This document shows, in pieces, positions 16,362 through 21,026 of a DNA stretch of 21,026 bases (position 1 is its first letter; the number at the start of each line of letters is the position of its first letter). The stretch is from positions 1 to 21,026 of the forward strand of contig JANBQS010000324.1 in the NCBI GenBank assembly GCA_027577415.1, written 5' to 3'. Under the pieces are notes generated by a model. It ran no database searches and was not told the DNA's origin. It was given only the letters and a program-made list of their open reading frames with translations. The position numbers and the translations under genes are program-made. Origin of the DNA: Coemansia sp. RSA 922. Lineage: Eukaryota; Kickxellomycota; Kickxellomycetes; Kickxellales; Kickxellaceae.

Positions 16362-16788
16362 TTGAGAGAGAAAAGAAGTTATATGTTTGTGGGTGGATGA
16401 AAAAAAGACAGTAGTAGTAAGAATATGCGGAAGAAAAAAGGTAAAGAACGTTTTGAGAAGAAAGAAAGAAGAAAAAGAAACGAATAATGGCTGAATTTGT
16501 CAAAGCGAAAAAGGGAAGAAGAAAAAGAGAAAAAAAGAGGTTGGGCTTTTTGCAATCATGCCCTCTCCCCGTTCCAGTCAAAGGTCCTAAAAACAAAGAC
16601 AGCGTTGCCACTTTTCCACCAGCCAGGGATTGTCTTGCACGCCACGCGGTTGAAGAGCGCAAAAAAGGCCATGATGGTGTTTGTATCCGAGAATGCTAAA
16701 GAACATCCTTGGAATATTTTCCTGCTTGTCAATAATCCAAATATAGACCAAGCCCACAGATCTAGTATTTATAGCCAAGCCCCCCTTT
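16362..16788 (-). promoter_or_regulatory. Spacer upstream of the copper ATPase gene
   Basis: 427 bases between PRP45/SNW1 and the ATPase on the same strand. The half nearest the ATPase is strongly purine-rich on the plus strand (16375-16545, AAAGAAAGAAGAAAAAG-like), so pyrimidine-rich on the transcribed sense, as in many fungal 5' leaders. I see no clear TATA or copper-responsive element and no gene. Confidence 0.45.
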
Positions 16789-18504
16789 CTACTTGTCCTT
16801 GTCCTGACGCCTCGCTCCGCCAACGAACGCGTCTATGCCAAACACATCGCCCTTTTCAAACTCGACCGGCCCTGACCTAGGACCAGAGTCTTTCTTCTGC
16901 GAAGAGGATGGAGCACGCAGCTCAGCGCCGAACCGGTCGCTACCCATCAGCCGCTCGACCTCCTGCACATCGCCACCCTCTTCGGCTTTGGGCCGATAAT
17001 TGCCACCCTGCGCACGCTGAGCAAACAAGGGTTTGTCATACAGATTATACGCCTCTTCGTTCTGCAGCGCGGCGTTGGAGGCGCTGGGCTGGTTGAACAG
17101 CCGCGAGTCATAGAGGCTCTCGCGCGCGGCAGTGGGCTTAGCCAACCCGAGAGCGATTTTCTCCGAGATGTCGCGCGATTCGCCAGCACGCGAGTACTTG
17201 GCCTTGCCCTCGGCGCCCATTCGACCAGCCCGCATCTCGCGCTCATGCTGCTTGCGCCGCTCGCGCCGCACCTCGTCACGCTCCCTCTCCCCGCCATCAC
17301 GAGGAGAAGGGGGAGGGGACTCTGAGCGACCCCGCTTACTGTCGGTCTCCGTGAAAAAGTCCGCAGCAGCCCGACGGTTTGGATCGCGCCGCACAGGCCT
17401 TGCCTCTTCGCGAGGCTCCTCAGTGGCCAGGGGCGGCGCCACATAGCTGTCAGCATCAGGCCGCGGGTGAGGGGCAGCAGCAGCGCGTTCTTCGCGAGCC
17501 TTCTGCGCAAGCATCCTCAGGCGCTCCTCCTTGGCATCCTTTTCGCGTCTTGCCAAAGTCTGCTGAATATTAGCGCGCTCCTGGATCTCTCGACGGGCAT
17601 TCGATTCAGCCGAGACCAGCGCCTCCGACAGTCGGGCAAAGCCATCGCTGACCGAGAGATCCTCCATGCCACGGCCATCAGTCGCCAGCCGCTTATCTAG
17701 GGAGACGGTAAAGCCGTGGATATTCTTCCAGTTCGACACGCACGGCGGAATGATCCACTCCTTCTGCTCCTCAGCCGTCAGCTTACGCGGCGGCGAGTGC
17801 ATGACGGGGGCGGGCGGCGACCCTGGAGCGCGTGCCTTTTTCTGGTGCTTGACTTTGGGCGGCTCCATCGGATCCAGCGGCATCTCTGAAACCCTGACTA
17901 TCCGCTGCGCCGCGCCCGAGTTGGATGCAGCGCCGGGCTGTGCTCCGGGCGTGTACCGAACAAAGGTCGGCTCGCTGCGTCCAATTCCATTCAGTGCTAC
18001 CTTTTTGCCGTCATTTGCCCGTGAATTAGTGATCTTATCCAGCGCCAGTTTAGTCCGCTCTGCCGCCTCACGAACCGCCTCGCCGTCAGGCCGCAACGGT
18101 ATGGCGTCCTCCTCGTCAAAGTCTTTGCGCTGTCGTAGGGGAACAAGGTCTTTGAATTGCGAGTGCACGGTTTCGTTCTCTCGCCGTCCAAAGTTCGCCA
18201 ACGCCGAGTAGCTGGTATTGCCATCGCTATCCACCTGCTTGCTCAGCGCGTTGCCCTTGGCGGCTCGCTTCTTGCCCATTCCAAGTGGATATTGAAGGAC
18301 GTGAATCTCAGGGTATGCCCCGCCATCGCCAAAGTCGCCGGCTGTCTTGGGTACCCACCCAAGGCGCTGTCCATATTCTGGAATTGCACCGGAATCTGTC
18401 GTTGTGGCTACGAGCGCCTGGACATCGCTGACCTCTTCGACCTTTGTCTCTGGCCGGCTGATTGTGTGCTTTGGCTCAGGTAAGAACTGTGAAATTGACG
18501 ACAT
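16789..18504 (-). CDS. PRP45: SNW/SKIP family pre-mRNA splicing factor PRP45
   Basis: 571 residues; human SNW1 has 536. It is a spliceosome component (Prp19-associated, active complexes B* and C) that also has transcriptional links in animals. Family signatures: LGWVPKTAGDFGDGGAYPEIHVLQYPLGMG at about 48-77 (only part of it is cited as motif: GDGGAYPEIH), IPLRP near 135-139, SNWKN at 257-261 followed by GFTVSLDKRLATDGRG, a charged coiled-coil-like segment with ERANIQQTLARREKDAKEER, SPPPSPRDGGERERDE, and the C-terminal block ISEKIALGLAKPT...YDSRLFNQP and YDKPLF. It ends in a lysine/aspartate tail. The start at 18502-18504 gives MSSISQFLPEPKH. It diverges from KTI12 across 157 bases. Confidence 0.95.
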   Translation of the reverse strand: MSSISQFLPEPKHTISRPETKVEEVSDVQALVATTTDSGAIPEYGQRLGWVPKTAGDFGDGGAYPEIHVLQYPLGMGKKRAAKGNALSKQVDSDGNTSYSALANFGRRENETVHSQFKDLVPLRQRKDFDEEDAIPLRPDGEAVREAAERTKLALDKITNSRANDGKKVALNGIGRSEPTFVRYTPGAQPGAASNSGAAQRIVRVSEMPLDPMEPPKVKHQKKARAPGSPPAPVMHSPPRKLTAEEQKEWIIPPCVSNWKNIHGFTVSLDKRLATDGRGMEDLSVSDGFARLSEALVSAESNARREIQERANIQQTLARREKDAKEERLRMLAQKAREERAAAAPHPRPDADSYVAPPLATEEPREEARPVRRDPNRRAAADFFTETDSKRGRSESPPPSPRDGGERERDEVRRERRKQHEREMRAGRMGAEGKAKYSRAGESRDISEKIALGLAKPTAARESLYDSRLFNQPSASNAALQNEEAYNLYDKPLFAQRAQGGNYRPKAEEGGDVQEVERLMGSDRFGAELRAPSSSQKKDSGPRSGPVEFEKGDVFGIDAFVGGARRQDKDK

Positions 18505-18661
18505 TTTTAAAATAGAAAATATTATAATATAGAAGAAGAAAAAGTCTAGTGGAGTAAAAAAAAATATCTTGACTGAAGAAAAAAAGGCTCTAGATCACAC
18601 AAGAAAATTCTTCTCTTTAAGTTCCACTTTTTTCTATAGACTTTTTTTTTATTTTACTCAA
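18505..18661. promoter_or_regulatory. Divergent spacer between PRP45 and KTI12
   Basis: 157 AT-rich bases between two divergent start codons, with A-rich then T-rich tracts on the plus strand. The KTI12 frame is open across most of it but contains no in-frame ATG upstream of 18662. A shared promoter is inferred from orientation. Confidence 0.55.
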
Positions 18662-19510
18662 ATGCCTCTGATTATGATGACGGGATACCCGTCGAGTGGC
18701 AAGAGTACACGAGCTTTAGAGCTTAAACGGCTATTCGAGGCAAAGCTATCCGAGCCTGAGCACCAGCACCGCCGGCTAACCGTACAAATAATCGACGACG
18801 CCTACCTAGGAGTCACACACGACGCGTACGCCAAACCCAGTGCCGAAAAAATAGCCCGTGGTGCCCTACTCTCAGCCGTCGAGCGACTAGTATCTCGCGA
18901 GACAATAGTTATTGCCGACACGCCCAACTATATCAAGGGACTTCGGTACCAGCTCTACTGCGTTTCACGGGAAGTAAGCACCACGCAGTGCGTAGTCCAC
19001 TGTGCCATATCTGTAGACGCAGCACGGCGAATCAACCAGGCCCGTGCCGATGGCTATTCGGACGCATTGTTTGAGGAGCTGGTTATGAGATACGAGGAAC
19101 CGAATCCAGCGGCTAAATGGGATAGTCCGCTGTTTACGGTTATTCAGCATGACCCGGCGGATCAGCTGCCGTTTGACGCTATCTGGGACGCACTTGTTGA
19201 GCAACGTGCGCCGCCACCAAACTTTGCTACGGCTATGAAGCCGGTGAGTGAGACGAATTATTTGTTCGAGTTGGATAAAATGACCCTGGATATTATCAAC
19301 GCATTGTTAGAGTCGCAGAAGAGTGGTGTGCCAATGTCGGAGGTTGTCGTACCGGGTACTAAGGATAAAGTACGTATGCCTGGTCGTAACTTGACTCTGT
19401 CTGAGCTGAGGAGGTACCGGATGCAGTTTACCAAGTTGAACCGACAGGTGCCGCTCAAGATTGACAAAATACCGTCGTTGTTTGTCAACTACTTGAACAT
19501 CAACTTGTAA
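18662..19510 (+). CDS. KTI12: KTI12 P-loop ATPase, Elongator-associated tRNA modification factor
   Basis: 282 residues; yeast Kti12 has 313. Kti12 binds Elongator and tRNA and is needed for wobble-uridine (mcm5/ncm5) modification; it is related to PSTK. Visible: Walker A GYPSSGKST at 8-16, IIDDAYLGV (equivalent of the conserved D-E-S-L strand), a gate-like helix with RGALLSAVERLVSRE, IVIADTPNYIKGLRYQLYC (Walker B-like strand and family NYIKG motif), RYEEPNPAAKWDSPLF (family motif R[FY]E.P...WDSPLF), and a C-terminal LRRYRMQFTKLNRQ...FVNYLN block. The start is the first in-frame ATG; the upstream frame is non-ATG. The gene lies 278 bases upstream of SKP1 on the same strand. Confidence 0.95.
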   Translation: MPLIMMTGYPSSGKSTRALELKRLFEAKLSEPEHQHRRLTVQIIDDAYLGVTHDAYAKPSAEKIARGALLSAVERLVSRETIVIADTPNYIKGLRYQLYCVSREVSTTQCVVHCAISVDAARRINQARADGYSDALFEELVMRYEEPNPAAKWDSPLFTVIQHDPADQLPFDAIWDALVEQRAPPPNFATAMKPVSETNYLFELDKMTLDIINALLESQKSGVPMSEVVVPGTKDKVRMPGRNLTLSELRRYRMQFTKLNRQVPLKIDKIPSLFVNYLNINL

Positions 19511-19788
19511 GCGCTCTTTTTTTTCCATTGTGTTTAATGCATTCTTTTTGCCATTCTTTTGCTCTAAGGATGTGAAAGATAGGTAAACCTCTTTTGCCTC
19601 TTCTTTATCAGCAAAGCGTTTAAGTGATAATGTGTGAGCTCCTTTTTAGTCGGTAAAAGAGATGGAGTTTTTTTTTTTTTTACAACACATGCGCCAAGCT
19701 TTGCTCACATCTTGTCTTTACGAATCTATACTTTCAACATTTTTTTTATCTATTACTGTACCACTACCATTTACATCTATTATAAACC
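19511..19788 (+). promoter_or_regulatory. KTI12-SKP1 intergenic spacer
   Basis: 278 bases with T-rich tracts (for example an uninterrupted T run at about 19668-19681 and T-rich 19740-19747), holding the KTI12 3' end and the SKP1 promoter and leader. A short ATTATAAACC precedes the SKP1 ATG too closely to be a TATA box. No other feature is seen. Confidence 0.5.
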
Positions 19789-20256
19789 ATGATCAGACTG
19801 CAGTCTTCTGATGGCCGCTTGGTTGCCGTAGAAGAAAAGACCGGATTCATGAGCACACTGATCAAAGACATTGTCACTGACCTGGGTGTCACTTCCGAGC
19901 CCATCCCCTTACCCAACGTGACCGGTGAGATTCTCGTAGAAATTGTGCGCTACTGCCGGTACCACAAGGACGATGCGCGTCTATCGAGCTCGGTACCAGA
20001 CATTTTGCAAGACGACTCGTTGATCGAGGCTTGGGACAGAAAGTTCATGCTTATGAACGATAGCAAGATGCTGCAAGTGATATCAGCCGCTGACTACCTA
20101 AATATTGAACCGTTGGTGGACTTGGGATGTCTGGCGATAGCTAAAATCATTCGAACACTGTCGGTGAAGGAGATTCGTGAGCGCTATAATGTCGTCGACG
20201 ACTTTACGCCGGAGCAACGTGAGCAAATCAAAAAGGAGCTGGAGCGCATGAAGTAG
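19789..20256 (+). CDS. SKP1: SKP1 family SCF ubiquitin-ligase adaptor with an altered C-terminus
   Basis: 155 residues; SKP1 bridges CUL1 and F-box proteins in SCF ligases. The BTB/POZ part starts with IRLQSSDG, then STLIKDIVTDLG, PIPLPNVTGEILVEIVRYCRYHKDD, and the C-terminal helices EAWDRKFM, LQVISAADYLNIEPLVDLGC, AIAKIIRTLSVKEIRERYNVVDDFTPEQ. All core motifs are present, but the last helix reads REQIKKELERMK where nearly all SKP1 proteins have a R-x-EN-x-W-C-E tail that contacts the F-box. This could be a SKP1-like paralog rather than the main SKP1. The ATG at 19789 aligns with the family start. Some fungi carry several SKP1-like genes. Confidence 0.93.
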   Translation: MIRLQSSDGRLVAVEEKTGFMSTLIKDIVTDLGVTSEPIPLPNVTGEILVEIVRYCRYHKDDARLSSSVPDILQDDSLIEAWDRKFMLMNDSKMLQVISAADYLNIEPLVDLGCLAIAKIIRTLSVKEIRERYNVVDDFTPEQREQIKKELERMK

Positions 20257-21026
20257 CCCCTACTTGATTTGCGCAGCCATCTTGCCGCAAATAAATCAAG
20301 CTTGGTGCGAGGGAAAAAAATGCTGACGCAGCATGCCTTTGAATCAGATCACCTACGATATAAAAAGCTGTTTACTCTCTCGCTACCGTTGTTGTCTTTT
20401 TCTTTTCTCCATCGTTATTTTTTTTATTTGCATAATACTACTTAAGGTATATTACATTTTTCTCTCACACATAAGTGTACTGTAGACCGCCAGTCCTGGT
20501 CATGCAAATGACAGTTGTCGTGTGCGCTGCGCAATCTAAATTCGGAGCTTGGGATATTCGCCTTTTCTCTGGCTCGGGTAGCCCAAGCTTCTCACACTAT
20601 TTCCATGAATAGAAAACAGCCTTCAAGCCTTTTTTTTGGCTGCCACATGCTGATGCGCTTTTGAAAGAGCGGCCAAACACCTTTCCCTCGTCTTTTAACA
20701 AAGCATAAAGGTGTCCTTTACGGCCTTTGCTGGTGTATACCGCAAAACAACTGCTGCTCTTCGAAGCCTTTGACGTGATTTGCCTTTTCCTCAAACCACC
20801 GTTTTTTTCGCTCGTCAGCCTGCCTGCTATTATTCTGTGGGCTTCCTTTTCCCTGCGTTTCAATCGTTTAAAACGGCCGCAGCTGCCCATCACTTTCCAC
20901 TCTCATCTCTTCTCTGCTATATCCATTTATTTACTGACACTTTCGTTCTTTTTCTTTTTCTACTTTTTGCAATCTAGACAGCGACTCTTCGTCAATCTGC
21001 GCGACACTTTGCCTCAAGCCACACAG
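20257..21026. other. Gene-free right end with a TATA-like element and short inverted repeats
   Basis: 770 bases with no coding frame I can support. TATAAAAAG lies at 20359-20367, followed by a pyrimidine-rich stretch of the kind found near fungal transcription starts. Two 8-base inverted repeats follow: AGCTTGGG/CCCAAGCT (20546-20553 with 20582-20589) and ACACCTTT/AAAGGTGT (20677-20684 with 20707-20714). The last 150 bases are CT-rich and could be the leader of a gene starting beyond the edge. No tRNA or rRNA is seen. Confidence 0.4.

Noticed and set aside
20597..20893. Minus-strand 98-codon frame, Lys/Arg-rich
   Set aside because: Its composition follows from a pyrimidine-rich plus strand; no motif is recognised and it lies in a likely leader region.

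Overview
The window looks like nuclear DNA from a fungus. It holds single-copy fungal housekeeping genes packed closely together, all readable as single uninterrupted frames: REI1, CCT3, a creC/WDR20-type WD40 protein, a CCC2-type copper ATPase, PRP45/SNW1, KTI12 and SKP1. The absence of visible introns and the short intergenic gaps would fit a compact early-diverging fungus, for example Kickxellales-like. That placement is an inference from style, not from a tree.

Layout. Positions 1-3441: REI1 (minus, cut by the left edge) and CCT3 (plus) diverge from a 271-base spacer. Positions 3442-10700 are an AT-rich accessory island. It holds a relic gene (about 3981-4365), a small membrane protein resembling the TMEM254/DUF4499 family (4799-5371), and four tandem same-strand units of about 1.3-1.6 kb, each carrying one small gene of an unrecognised family (120-130 residues; 5932, 7491, 9001, 10313). 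Positions 10919-18504 are three closely spaced minus-strand genes: creC-like, copper P-type ATPase and PRP45/SNW1. KTI12 (18662) diverges from PRP45, followed by SKP1 (19789). The last 770 bases hold no gene I can support.

The most interesting part is the tandem family. The four proteins share a pattern (start MxxT/A-like, invariant K28-x-Y30, a hydrophobic strand near 55-62, and a late A-Y-[ST]-x-x-G strand-turn) but are only about a third identical. The non-coding DNA upstream of copies 1 and 2 is close to 90 percent identical by eye over long stretches, so coding sequence has diverged faster than flanks. Each gene has a TATA element 102-115 bases before its ATG. A fifth, dead copy upstream has its start codon changed to TTG, a frameshift in a T run and a later stop. 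The predicted strand/helix order resembles a thioredoxin-like fold without a CxxC site, which is a hypothesis only.

The housekeeping genes cover ribosome assembly (REI1), cytosolic protein folding (CCT3), deubiquitination-linked regulation (creC-like), copper delivery to the secretory pathway (CCC2-like), splicing (PRP45), tRNA wobble modification (KTI12) and SCF ubiquitin ligases (SKP1). They are not an operon or a common pathway. Several show local oddities: an Ala-rich insert in CCT3, altered hinge residues in the copper ATPase, and a missing C-terminal WCE segment in SKP1.
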